Shown here one piece after another: positions 45,367-56,090 of a stretch of 64,000 nt of DNA. Source of the DNA: Agrocybe praecox (Eukaryota; Basidiomycota; Agaricomycetes; Agaricales; Agrocybaceae). Under the pieces are notes generated by a model. It saw nothing but the letters and a program-made list of their open reading frames with translations. It had not been told where the DNA came from and ran no database searches. Within the stretch, counting starts at the first letter, position 1; each line of letters opens with the position of its first letter. The position numbers were made by a program, and so were the translations under genes. Location of the stretch: contig CAXHKQ010000302.1 in the NCBI GenBank assembly GCA_964017145.1, forward strand, positions 1 through 64,000, written 5' to 3'.

Positions 45367-48009
45367 CAAAGAGTATGTCTGTGGGTCAGGAGATCCACCC
45401 ACAACATTAGCTGCTTTAGTTTCGTCGTCATCCTCCTCCTCAAAATCATAGTCTGGAACAGCTGGTGTTGGCTTTCTGACAACCCACCATTGTCCTGGTG
45501 GTTTCACTGTGCATGTTGATCGTCGTAATCCCTCTGGCTTGGTTGGTTCTGGTTTTATATCCTCCTCTGATTGATCTTCATCGTCACTTTCAATAATATG
45601 CTTCTGGCGATTTTTAGCAATAGGTTGTTTGGGTTCTTCATCGTCACTATCAACAGCTGGTTCCAAAGCATTCTGGTCTCCAATTTCGTGTTTGGGCTCT
45701 AAGACGTCAGGAAGTGCATCCTGTAACTGTGGTTCAGGTGCTGGTTCATTATCCTCCTCTATGTTCACATTCCCTGGTACTGGCACTGGTTCAGCTTCTG
45801 TATGATTTTGATTATTGGATGTCATCAATTCGCCTCCATAAGTGTACCGTTCATCAAAATCAGCTCGTTCGCAAATAATGACCTTCTTGGTTTCAGGGTT
45901 ATAAAATTTCCAGCCCTTGTAACCATCTGGATATCCAATAAAAATGCATTTCTCCATATGTGAACCCAAGTGTCCTTGTTTATCCTTCTGAATGTGAACA
46001 TAGGCAACACAACCCCAAACACGTAAATGGCTAACATTAGGTCGCTTTTTATGCCAGACTTCATATGGGGTCTTCCCAATAACAGCAGATGTGGGACAAT
46101 GATTCAAGACGTGTACAAGTGCAGCCAAACACTCAGCCCAAAATTTCTTGGACAGACTTGATTCTTCCAGCAGTGCTACAATCCTTTCAGCAATAGTGCG
46201 ATTAGCACGTTCAGCTACGCCATTCTGTTGAGGTCGGTTCCGGCAAGTATGCTCCCACACAATTCCACATTCATCCAGATAAGCTTTGAATTCATTAGAC
46301 ATATATTCACCACCTTTGTCGTCTCGGAATCATTTGATTTTCTTTCCAGTCTGATTCTCAGCATAAGCTTTGAATGACTTGAATGCTTCAAATGTGTCGC
46401 TCTTTTTCTTCATAGGAACATAGACTTTAAAGCGTCCACAATCATCTATAAACGACACCCAGTAACGATATCCACCATGTGAGATGACACCAACATCATG
46501 TACATCTGAATGAATCAATTCCAACACTTCAGTGGCCCTGTTTTCTGATGACGGGAATGGGTTTGCATGCATCTTACCAGCTAGACATGGCTCACAAATA
46601 GGATCTGGCTTTGCCTTTGAATCAATAGTCAAACCATCAACTAGATTATTCTTCATCATCAACTTAATCCCATCATAGTTGTGGTGTCCTAACTGTTTAT
46701 GCCAAAGAGACAAATCAAGAGGCAGCGTTGAAGCCAAATGTACATTCTCCATTATATCTACTGTTGAACCATCTAAATACCCAATATTATCATTATCAAT
46801 AGTAGCAGTGAATAGGAGTTTCTTGTGTTGTGAAAAAGCGAATTTATCATGCGAAATATGTACATCTATGCCCTTATTTTTTGTCAAATATAAAACAGCA
46901 AGAAGATTATTACGAAGTGCGGGAACGTGAAGTACTCTAGTGAATTCTACATCTCTAAATTGTTTGCCTCTAACTACTGGTCTAAACACAACGGTACCAA
47001 CACCTTCTGAATATATAACTCTATGATCCGCTAGTCTAATGGGGACACGATAAGGGGTATAATTGCGGATCCAATTTCTATGAGGGGTCATATCAGAAGT
47101 GGCACCTGTATCAGTATTCCAATGAAAAACATTAGAAGATGTAGAATTGACTTCATGTTCAGCAACAGCACTTGCCTTGCCAGCAAATTCTGTCACTGCT
47201 GCAGCTTTCTCTTCATCTGCCTTTTTGGCACTCTCTGGATTACGCTTTTTCTTTGCAAGCTCAGGACAGCTGAATGTCCAGTGACCTTTCTCCTTGCAGT
47301 AGCGACATGTATCTTTATCCTCCTGTGTCCTATTTCCCCCATTTTGCTGCTTCCTTTGCCCTCTATATCCATTGCTCCCTGCTTTGGCCTGGTTAAGCGA
47401 CTCTGCTGCGGTTTGGCGTTGTCGATTTAACTCCTCGCTTCGGAATGCCTGGATTATTACTGACTTGTCCAGTTTGTCCAACAATAAGAGAGGCATTGTA
47501 AGGTGACGGTACTCCTCGGGCAACGCGCGTATAAGCGCCATGCATTGGAGTTCTTCATCCAACGTCTCAATCTTGAAGTCGGTAGGACACAGGTTTTGTA
47601 TTGCCTGCATAGCTTTCTCTATCCTGGTTCCCAAATCCACCAAAGACTCCTCATCCTGTTTCCTGATAGAGAACAGGTCGTCATAAGCATTGAACCTTGC
47701 TCCAGGCTTTTTTGATAGGTGTGCAGCTTCCAACATTGACCACATTTTGATAGGATCCTCCTCATGCCCCCTGAAATGTACCCTCTGATCACTTTCTACC
47801 AATAGGTAGATCTCTCCTGCTGCCCTCTCTGCCTTTATCTCCCATTTGTTTGACCCATCTGCATCAGATGGCTTGGTTTCCTTGCCAGCCACTAGTCTCC
47901 ATAGCCCATTTCGCATTAGCTAAGCCTTCATCTCACCACACCATTCAGTGTAGTTTGAATTAGACAATGGCTTCACTTTAGCAACTGTGTTGTTATCTGA
48001 TGTAGACAT
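45352..48009 (-). pseudogene. copia-1 gag-pol: gag, protease and integrase, two stops
   Basis: One minus-strand frame from ATG 48007-48009 to the break near 45367. Gag region (SNSNYTEWCGEMK, LRRLVAGKE-like start); zinc knuckle CRYCKEKGHWTFSC near residue 240; protease motif DTGATSDMT near 300; integrase with SLWHKQLGHHNYDGIK and CEPCLAGK, IHSDVHDVG, VSFIDDCGRF and NGVAERANRTIAERIV; and an acidic linker before the missing RT start. Two codons that are Trp in this protein family are stops: TAG at 47920-47922 and TGA at 46330-46332. Both are single G-to-A changes. The frame otherwise shows no indel, so inactivation looks recent or due to C-to-T mutation on the other strand. Confidence 0.85.
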
Positions 48010-48091
48010 TATTCCAATTCAAAGTTAACCCTCAAACCCAATGATAGACAGCAATAGACTTAATCAATTGTATAGCCAAGTGTATAAGCCA

Positions 48092-48103
48092 GGGCCCATA
48101 ACC
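48092..48103 (-). other. Primer-binding-like site of copia-1
   Basis: Directly inside the LTR, the element strand reads GGTTATGGGCCC. A short conserved sequence next to the LTR is where a host tRNA primes minus-strand DNA synthesis. The tRNA species was not identified. Confidence 0.45.
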
Positions 48104-48563
48104 TGTTAGAAATTGACCTCTAATGTAAGTAAAAGTCAATAGACTTATAGTTAACAATAGAGCCAAGTTTCAATGCGCAACAATGACTAGTCTTATGAAA
48201 ATAGTGTATTGCTTCTATATAATCCCAAACCCAATCTAGTGTCTTGAGTACTCCCCAGACATAGTAGGAATACCGCTTTGTTTGTTCCTATTTACCCCAA
48301 AAATCCCTAGGTGTGAATATAGGTGCCCACAATATTGCGTTCGAAATCAGTGGTGCACCAAACGAAGTTCTACACTACATATTATATACTGCCGGATTCG
48401 TCTCTTTAAGGAGATTCCGAATCTAGAAAGATCTCGTCCATAGTTGTACTATATAAATAGTTATTTACGAAATACTGTCCAAAAACAGGGAAAAACACCG
48501 AAATCTATGTAAAGTCCATATGTACAAGTCCAAAATCAAAGTGTTTGATCACTAATTTCAACA
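48104..48563 (-). repeat. copia-1 LTR (5' LTR of the element)
   Basis: 460 bp, starting TGTTGAAATTAG and ending TTTCTAACA on the element strand. A second 460-bp copy lies at 51597-52056 and an end of a third at 1-21. It contains TATATAATA-like and ATTTATATAG sequences that could serve as promoter elements. The outer flank is CAACC, expected as the 5-bp target duplication, but the left partner was lost with the other LTR. Confidence 0.9.
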
Positions 48564-50070
48564 CAACCCCCTGAGAAAACACTTTGACAATGGTGCAACC
48601 CATACCACACTGAGGGAGAATGTAGGTTTTAAAAAATCTCCCTACCTATTCCCCCACTGACTTCAAAACGTAGGCATTTCTGAAGCCCAACTGCGCAAGG
48701 AGTTTGCCAGTGAAGAACTCCACCATGCTGAGTCTGGGCACCTGCCTATCCATGCAACGAGTGCGTCTTCGTTCATCGTACTAGGCTTAGAGCTTGAGCA
48801 CTCTCAGTAAGCCGTGTTTCTCCTCCTCTTTGAGCAACAGTTTGAGGCTCACTCTCCTCAGGCGTCGTCTTCGTAGGCTAGCAAAAGACCCCCTCTGTCA
48901 ATCAACGGTCCGAAAAGAAGGGTCGATCATGGAGCAGCAAAACAGCCTCCGTACTCGCATTCGAGCTTGGGAATCCCTGCAGCTCATTTACATGCCTGGT
49001 ATCTTGCAATACTAAGCATCTACTGCTGCTTCTTTGCCCCCGACCACTGCCACCCCCTCTTCCGACAACCCAGAAGACCTCCAGCTCACGCTGCCGTCTA
49101 GCATCCCTCTGCTGTTTCACTCTCAGGTATGCCTGCCTGGGCTTTCGGAGGTTGAGGAAAAGCTCCATGCTGCTCAGTGCAGCGACGCGTTGGACTCGAT
49201 TCGCCAAATTCTCAAAATCAAGCAGAGGATGGTGCTATTCAAGAATAAAAATATTCGAGGCCAAAAGGATAGAACTAGGTCCAGGGCTCTGATTGATAGA
49301 GTCCACCTCTGCGCTCATACTGCTGCTGAGAAGTATCGCGAGGCTAGGAGGGCAAAACTTGCACTTAGTAGGCCCGGAGACTGGGAGAGGCACCTCCAAG
49401 TCCTCAACGACGCCGACATTCGCGGGTATCAAGACCCAGAGCGCCTCCATCGCCAGACTGGTCGGAAAGGTGTCCTTGAAGACGACCAGGAGGAGAACCC
49501 TTTACCCAAAGAAACCCAGGAATTCACCTTGCTCAGCGAGCAACGCGATTGCCGTGATGGCACGGGTGAAACACATAGGACTCTGTCCTGGATATAGACT
49601 TCTCCAAACTCCATCACCTCCAAGGACGAGCAAGACGACTTACTAATGGCTGAGTGGGCAAAGAGCCATGCATGCTGCATGAGAGCAAAGGAGGAGGTAT
49701 CCATGCTAAAAGAGGAGATGAGTCGCGTCATCCAATTTCTTGCATGAAAGTCGAAGTGGTGGACTGAGCAAAAAAATCGTCGAAGTGATGCTTCCAAAGA
49801 CATGGCGGAGAGTTTATCTGCCTATGCTTTGAGCCAATCCAACCTTCACCACTGCCTTAGCCTCCACTTCAAGAAAATGTGGGATAAACCTCTCCTCTCC
49901 CCTCGCTCTACGAAAGATCGCGGCAAGGCACCTGAGGGAGCTGGCACTAAAAACACGACCCCGGACGATGACAATGACAATGACAACGCACTAGACAGCA
50001 GTGACGAGGAATGCGGAGAAGAGGAGGAGGATGATGTAGTTGGCGGTGTGAATATTCTGGACAACGTTTA
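48564..50070 (+). pseudogene. KDZ transposase, C-terminal part
   Basis: Continues the KDZ frame interrupted at 35306. Order: NPLRKHFDNGATHTTLREN, an intron (GTAGG...CGTAG, about 48622-48672), then EAQLRKEFASEELHHAES, SSFIVLGLELEHS, another short intron (about 48807-48841) and LRLTLLRRRLRRLAKD. RTRIRAWESLQLIYMPGI follows. After a further intron come LPSSIPLLFHSQVCLPGLSE, DALDSIRQILKIKQRMVLFK, RGQKDRTRSRALIDRVHLCA, AAEKYREARRAKLAL and LNDADIRGYQDPE. The last exon ends with a Ser/Thr-rich stretch and an acidic tail (DDDNDNDNALDSSDEECGEE) at 50068-50070. Reading is good throughout, so the transposase was probably functional before the copia insertion. Confidence 0.8.
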
Positions 50071-50678
50071 GCCACTACCATACTTCTTTTCTTTTCACCC
50101 ATCCCTTTGTATGCTTGAGCCCATTCGAACCAATATAATTTTTATTTGCACTAAAAATAACAACTGCCGGAAATATTAAAATTGCTAAATAGAGAAATGT
50201 TCAAAGTTTATATGCACCGGGAAAAGCAGGTACATATGAAAACCGGAGGGGCTGTGCTACAAGCGGTGATGTCATTATAATACATTATCTAATTATGGAT
50301 CACTGACTATCACCGTTTATTATTATCACAAATGCTAATTTTGGATTGGAAAAAAGTGTCATCCATTTTTCATATGTCCAATCCATCTATTCCCATTGTA
50401 TTTTAGACGCGCAAATGGCGCAAATGGGTGTTAATATATATATAGAACCCATATCCACTCTTTTCAACGCCCAAAAGCCGCCCATACTTGAGCAACAACC
50501 AAAATCAGGTAAAAAAAAATCAGAAACTGCATTGTTTGTATATATTTGGCGGCAGCTTTGGGTGCCGTTTCGCAGTGTGCTCTCTAAAAGCGGCGGAAGT
50601 GATATATCAGTGCCCAAATGGGATATTGCCGGTATGGATGTATGACTTAAGACTACTTTTTGCCAGATTTGATGTATG
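50071..50678 (+). mobile_element. Right terminal region of the KDZ transposon
   Basis: Non-coding stretch from the KDZ stop to the terminal module GCCAGATTTGATGTATG at 50662-50678, with GGGATATTGCC and GGATGTATGAC just inside. Reverse-complemented, this matches the ends at 36676, 37536, 41507 and 27541. Further inside, GCGCAAATGGCGCAAATG and CAACGCCCAAAAGCCGCCC resemble the foldback and 27-kb arms. It gives the outer boundary of the KDZ element on this side; no left terminus was found between 27542 and 33001. Confidence 0.6.
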
Positions 50679-50694
50679 AAAGTAGCAGCTAAGG

Positions 50695-51596
50695 CTGGTC
50701 AGAGTGGCCCCATCGCCAGCATTGCTGGCATAGGGGAACAGCGGTGTGGGTGGTGGCGGGTTGAATCTCGCACAGCCTTCCGAGGACCATAACAGACTTG
50801 TTAATAATCTGTTTGGCGCGGGCACCAGACTTGGAGTCCCAGATGTCGATGTAGGCCATACCCATGGTACTAGCCGGAGAGTTGTGTACTATGCGCACTT
50901 CGCGTGCAAAGTATAAGTTGCCACCAAGCGGAGAGGACTTGAAGGCCCCCTGCACTATGTTGGAAGTGATTCTTGACGTCCTTGCGGCGTCAGTGTAGTA
51001 CGGGACATCCACTATGTGGATAAACGATGTGGCAACTGGTAGACTGACAGTGATGCCAGTAGCCACCTGGTTGAATGATGTGTTGGCCTGACCTTGAAGG
51101 TATTCGAGATCCCGCTTGTTGGCCACACCGTCAGTGTGGAGAGTATATCCTGCATAGGCCTGGGCCATAGACAAGATTTGAAGTGTGGAGCCTCCGTCGC
51201 ACCTTGCGCGACGGGCGCGAACAATGTATAGGTTGAAGTCGCATGTTGGGACTGCGCTTTCAAACTGTATAAGGACCTGTCTTCTCAACGGGCCTCCTGC
51301 GACGAAAGAGGGGAGCTGGGACTTGCACTTTTGTGACTTCGTCGGCCCCACTGCATTCTGATTGGTTGTCTGTGCCACTGCACTAATAGGCAATTGAGGT
51401 GCGACTTTCGTGAGTTGTGCGACGGTCACGGGTTGCTTCGGTCCCTGGCCGAGGCGAGAGGCATATGACCCCTTGCCTGGACCAGCAGTCCGTCGAGAAG
51501 GAAGCGGTGGCACGATTCTACCGAACCGAGTCTCCGGAACCTTGGGTTGTTGCATCGGCTGTGTAATAGCCGGTGCTTTGGGAGTGGGCTTCTTAG
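50695..51596 (-). pseudogene. LINE ORF1 fragment, antisense
   Basis: On the minus strand: KKPTPKAPAITQPMQQPKVP, RFGRIVPPLPSRRTAGPG, LIQFESAVPTCDFNLYIVRA, YTLHTDGVANKRDLEYLQ, ASTMGMAYIDIWDSKSG and CQQCWRWGHSDQ, ending in the first zinc knuckle. The frame is open over about 300 codons but has neither start nor end of ORF1. One side abuts the solo copia LTR at 51597, the other the KDZ end. Confidence 0.8.
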
Positions 51597-52056
51597 TGTT
51601 GAAATTAGTGATCAAACACTTTGATTTTGGACTTGTACATATGGACTTTACATAGATTTCGGTGTTTTTCCCTGTTTTTGGACAGTATTTCGTAAATAAC
51701 TATTTATATAGTACAACTATGGACGAGATCTTTCTAGATTCGGAATCTCCTTAAAGAGACGAATCCGGCAGTATATAATATGTAGTGTAGAACTTCGTTT
51801 GGTGCACCACTGATTTCGAACGCAATATTGTGGGCACCTATATTCACACCTAGGGATTTTTGGGGTAAATAGGAACAAACAAAGCGGTATTCCTACTATG
51901 TCTGGGGAGTACTCAAGACACTAGATTGGGTTTGGGATTATATAGAAGCAATACACTATTTTCATAAGACTAGTCATTGTTGCGCATTGAAACTTGGCTC
52001 TATTGTTAACTATAAGTCTATTGACTTTTACTTACATTAGAGGTCAATTTCTAACA
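51597..52056 (+). repeat. Solo copia-1 LTR without target duplication
   Basis: 460 bp, TGTTGAAATTAG to TTTCTAACA, same family as 48104-48563 but opposite orientation. The flanks CTTAG and CGCTG do not match, and the flanking DNA is LINE ORF1 antisense on the left and LINE ORF2 sense on the right. That pattern fits recombination between two LTRs at different places rather than simple excision. Confidence 0.85.
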
Positions 52057-52088
52057 CGCTGTTCCAAGGCAACGAGACTTATAACTTC

Positions 52089-54213
52089 ATGAATATATAT
52101 TCAGATGAAGCCAGCACAGTGATTCGGTATTTACAAGACCACATCGACGAACTACCTCGCTTCCATTATATGGGAGGCGACTTTAACACCCACTCGAGGA
52201 TATGGGACCCTAATGTCACATATCATCGGTGGGATGCCATTGCGCTGCTAGACATAGCTGCCGAACTTGACCTAGAATGGACTGAACCGTCCAATCCGGG
52301 TCCCACATTTATATCCAACAATCCAGACGTTCGGCCATCGGTCATAGATCTGGTATTCCGCAGGATAGCTGAGTCAGCGAGAAGTCGCGTCACTCGTGCA
52401 CCAGAACATCACGGGCGAACGGATCACATACCGTTGATAGCTTCTGTCAAATTAGTGGATGACGTCGAAGACGTGATCCGCTTCACAATTGCAAAGGGCT
52501 CCGATGCTTACAAAGCGTGGAAGACCGAGCTGCCCAGGAAAGTTGCTGCCATAGAGGTAGAACGTCTTGAAACCAGGGATGATGTTGAGCGAGTGGCGCA
52601 AGCCCTTGCCGACGTCTTCACCGCTGCGTGGGATGCCCATGCAAAGGAGACCCGAATCACAAAGCACTCTAAACCATGGTGGAACGACGAGTGCACAAAC
52701 TCGCTTGCCGCATATTGCTTGGATAAAACCGACGAGAAGTGGAAAGCATTCCGCAAAACCGTTAAGGATGTCAAACACGACTTTTTTGAACTTCGGATCA
52801 CAGAAATTGCATACACTAACAGACGCCTGTGGGACCTAATGGAGTGGGTCAAACAGCGCAAGTTATCCGCCTGTGAAGCTATCCAATACCAAGGACAGCC
52901 CTGCCACGGAATGGACTCCCTTTGGGATGCCCTCCATAACACCTACAACTCAGCCTCTGGCCGAGTGGTAGATCTTACAGTGCTAGATCCCCTCCCTACT
53001 CTTCAGCAAAGGGACTGGCCCCCATTCTCCAAGTTAGAACTGGATGAGGCGTTAGCGTCTTGAGCCAATGCCTGCATTCGTGTTGGGCATTGGCCGAGGC
53101 ACTTTAAGGAATCGACTTCGGGAATCATACCAAAGCCGGGCAAAACTACATACTCAGACCCTAAAGCATTCCGGCCCATCGTGCTGTTGAATACTATGGG
53201 GAAACTCATTGAGAAGATGATTTCCAATCGCCTTCAATACGACATGATCAAATTTGATCTTGTTCATCCCAACCAAGTTGGAGGAGTGCGCCAGCGCTCA
53301 ACCGAAGACGCAGGGCTGTACCTTACCCACTTGATTTGCACCGGGTGGACTAAGGGACTTAAGACCAGTGTTGTCGCCTTTGACATTGCCCAGTTCTTCC
53401 CATCTCTCAACCATGACATGCTCAAGGCAATCCTCAGGAAGCAGGGGTTCTCGCCACTAGTGGCACGGTTCTTCTCATCCTACCTCGTTGACTGATTTAC
53501 CTCATACAGGTGGAATTCGTTCACATCCGACCCCCGGCAGGCGGAAGGCGGTTTCGACTGCCTTACTTTACCGGGGGCACGAGCGGATTCATACCATATC
53601 GCACCCAGCCAGACAAGTGACTGTGCCTGATGCAGAACTCTTGGCCATTCGCTCAGCAATTGTCCTCGCCACCCAGCAGGATGATTGCGAGCAAATAGTT
53701 ATATTCACCGACTCGATGTCCTCGGCCAAGCAAGGGCTGGACCCCACCCTCCATAGTGGCCAAGGACATTCCCTGGCCATCTGTTGAGCTTTACAACCGT
53801 GGCTAGAAGAAGACACTGTGTGCAAAGTAGACTTCATTCAGGTTCCATCTAAACTGAAATGGAGAATACACCAAGAAGCCAATGACATTAGTCGGGCTCA
53901 AGTCGAACCTGTCAGGGAACACCTGGCTACTTCCTTGGATAGTGTACGAAAGGTCGTCACTAAAACAGTACAGGAGGATTGGAAGACTCTCTTCCGAGAC
54001 CCCAACTATCGAGGGCATAATTTCATGCGCCTCAAGAATCTTGCCGGGGATTTACTCGAGCCGACGTACCTCAACGAAGGTACCTGGCTCCGTGAAGTGA
54101 AGGGCGAGCTAGTAACACTTGTCGCGAGGATGAATAGATGCATCCTCAATCACGCTCCAATTGGCGCTTATTATGAGCGCTTCAACATTCAAGAACCTCA
54201 TGCATGTGAATGC
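52089..54213 (+). pseudogene. LINE ORF2 remnant of copy C
   Basis: Open from 52089 to the first deletion at 53062 (endonuclease plus the linker), then 53065-53495 (RT N-terminal half, GKLIEKMISNRLQYDM, VAFDIAQFFPSL), stopping at the same TGA after SSYLVD as in the copy at 42853. Then comes a jump to RNase H (HPARQVTVPDAELLAIRSAI, IVIFTDSMSSAKQGL) with a TGA at 53785-53787, and NISRAQVEP-type tail sequence to the MITE. The central RT with the YVDDG motif is missing. Confidence 0.8.
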
Positions 54214-56090
54214 CAGTACTTTACACTCCCCCCCTGATTCAAATTGGAATCCATGGAATCCAGGTTAATTCCAGGGATTCCAATTGGAATCCAACCATTC
54301 CAGCTCCATTCCAGCCAAGTCATATGGATTCCAACTACATTCCTGGTCAATTCCAACTTGATTCCAGATAGATTCCAACAACCCAATTTGGGGTGGAATG
54401 GAATGGAAATGGAATCCAATCACATTCCATCTGGATTCCAAATAAGGTGGGACTTAATGAAATTTGACACAAGTCCATAGGAACAGATTCCACTTGGATT
54501 CCAACCATTCCAGGTGCATTCCAAAAGATTTAATGTCATTTATGTTTTAAAAAACATAACATTCACAAAAAACATAAGAATCACACACAAAAACACATAT
54601 GAAAAAGCGAAATTTCATTAATTAATTAAGGAAATTCATAAGATACATGATTTGTATATACTTATATAATTATTTTTAATTAGAATAAAATTAGGGGGAG
54701 GGGATATGGAAAGGGGAGGACAGAGAGAGAAGAGGAGATGAGAGGGGATAGGGAGAGATGAGAAGAGAGTGGGGAGGAGATGAGAGGGGATGGGGAGAGA
54801 TGACAAGAGGGTGGGGAGGAGGAATGGGATGGGAAAGGAGGAATAGAGGGCCCAGCCCGTCGACAGTGGCAGTGAGCGAGCAAACGGAGTGGTGAGGGTA
54901 CATACCTCGTCGTCGTCCTAAACGCCCTGCCTCGCCACGTCACGCCTTTGGCCCCAACCCCACCCCTCACGTTCGTCGGCTGGTTCGCTGGCATCCGTGG
55001 TCGGTTTCGCTATGCGCGTCCGTCGTTATCGTCGTCGACGTTGTCGCCATCGTGGTTCGTGGGGTCGTTGTGGGCGTGTCGTAGGCGTTGGCGTGGTGTC
55101 GTCACTCGTATCGTTGTCGTCATTGCCATTGTGTCGTCATTAGCGTGAGGTTGCTGTCATGTCGTCGTCACCCTGTCGTGGTGTCGTTAGCGCCGTCGCG
55201 GGCGTTGGCGTCGTCCTTGCTGACGTGCGTGTCATCTTGGGCATCGTCTCGCTGACGTGTCATCGTCATTCGCGTCACCACGTCACCGCTGTCGTTTGCG
55301 TTGGCGTTGGCGTGTGTCGTCGCTGGCATAGCCGTATTGTCACCGTGTCGTCGCTGGTGTCGTTGTCGTTGGCGTCATCACTGTGTCGTTGTCGGCATCG
55401 TCGCTGGCGTTGTTGTCGTTGTCACTGGCGTGGGCGTTGCCGTTGCCGTTGTCGTTGGGGAGTGGGGAGCGACGTGGTGGTGTGGGACGAAGTGGTGGTG
55501 GTGGTGGGAGAGAAAGAGGTGATGTGGCAACCAAACGGCGTTGCCATCAGTCACGTTTGAGCCGTGCCGAGACGTGCCGAAAAAGGTGGTATCTATATCT
55601 TACATTTTACATATTTCTGTAAGCCTTCGTGGCACAGCTGGTAAATCGTGCACGCTCGGCGTTCTTGGGGTCGAGCGTTCGATTCTTGCTGGTGCGCTTT
55701 TTTTTTCCTATTAATAATTAAAATAAGAGCAATGGTGCCCTCAGTCTAATTGGATTCCATCGTTGGAATGGCCTCAAACAGGTCATATCTAATGGTATAT
55801 AGTGGATTTCTAGTGGATTTCGGCCAATTTGTCTGCTATATGTTGGATTCCACTTGGATTCCACCTACATTCCGCACATTCTGCGTGGAACCAAGGTGGA
55901 ATATTCCACCTGGAATGGGTAATTCAACGGATTCCAGTTGGAATCCTGTTGGAATCCATGGTGGGTCCTCCCATACAAAATGGCAGAGAATTGTGACATG
56001 AAATTCACTCTGGAATCCACTGGAATCCATTTGGAATCCTGGAATGAACCTGGATTCCGATGAGAAAAGGGGGGGGAGTGTAAAGACCTC
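54214..56090. mobile_element. hAT-like MITE with 8-bp target duplication and subterminal repeats
   Basis: 1877 bp inserted in the LINE tail. Ends: CAGTACTTTACACTCCCCCC on the left and, reverse-complemented, GAGGTCTTTACACTCCCCCC on the right. Target duplication GTGAATGC (54206-54213) and GCGAATGC (56091-56098), 7/8. Both ends (54236-54530 and 55750-56060) hold dense TGGAATCCA/TGGATTCCA and ATTCCA motifs in both orientations, likely transposase-binding sites. The middle has GGGGAGGAGATGAGAGG purine repeats (54690-54840), a GTCGTC/GGCGTTGGCGT-rich part (55020-55480) and a tRNA-like segment (55623-55697). No transposase is encoded. Confidence 0.85.
55623..55697 (+). tRNA. tRNA-like sequence (degenerate) inside the MITE
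   Basis: TGGCACAGCTGG matches a Pol III A box and GTTCGATTC a B box, about 35 bp apart, followed by a T9 terminator at 55698-55706. The acceptor and T stems pair poorly, so this is a tRNA pseudogene or a tRNA-derived module captured by the element, not a working tRNA. No anticodon is assigned. Confidence 0.4.

Larger units (their letters stand above)
35307..48563 (-). mobile_element. Ty1/copia element (copia-1), one LTR left, with nested insertions
   Basis: On the minus strand: LTR (48104-48563), primer-binding-like site (48092-48103), gag-pol to about 45367, then 8.7 kb of foreign elements, then the RT-RNase H end of pol to 35321. It interrupts the KDZ gene, whose reading continues on both sides. 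No 3' LTR exists at the left end: the pol stop is followed by ATCAGGGGGTTG, a polypurine-tract-like sequence that runs straight into KDZ sequence. About 60 codons between integrase and RT are missing at the nested insertion. It is dead in several ways. Confidence 0.85.

Noticed and set aside
48104..52056. An inversion between the two copia-1 LTRs
   Set aside because: The KDZ frame reads correctly from 35306 into 48564 in the present orientation, so the segment between the LTRs has not been flipped relative to KDZ.
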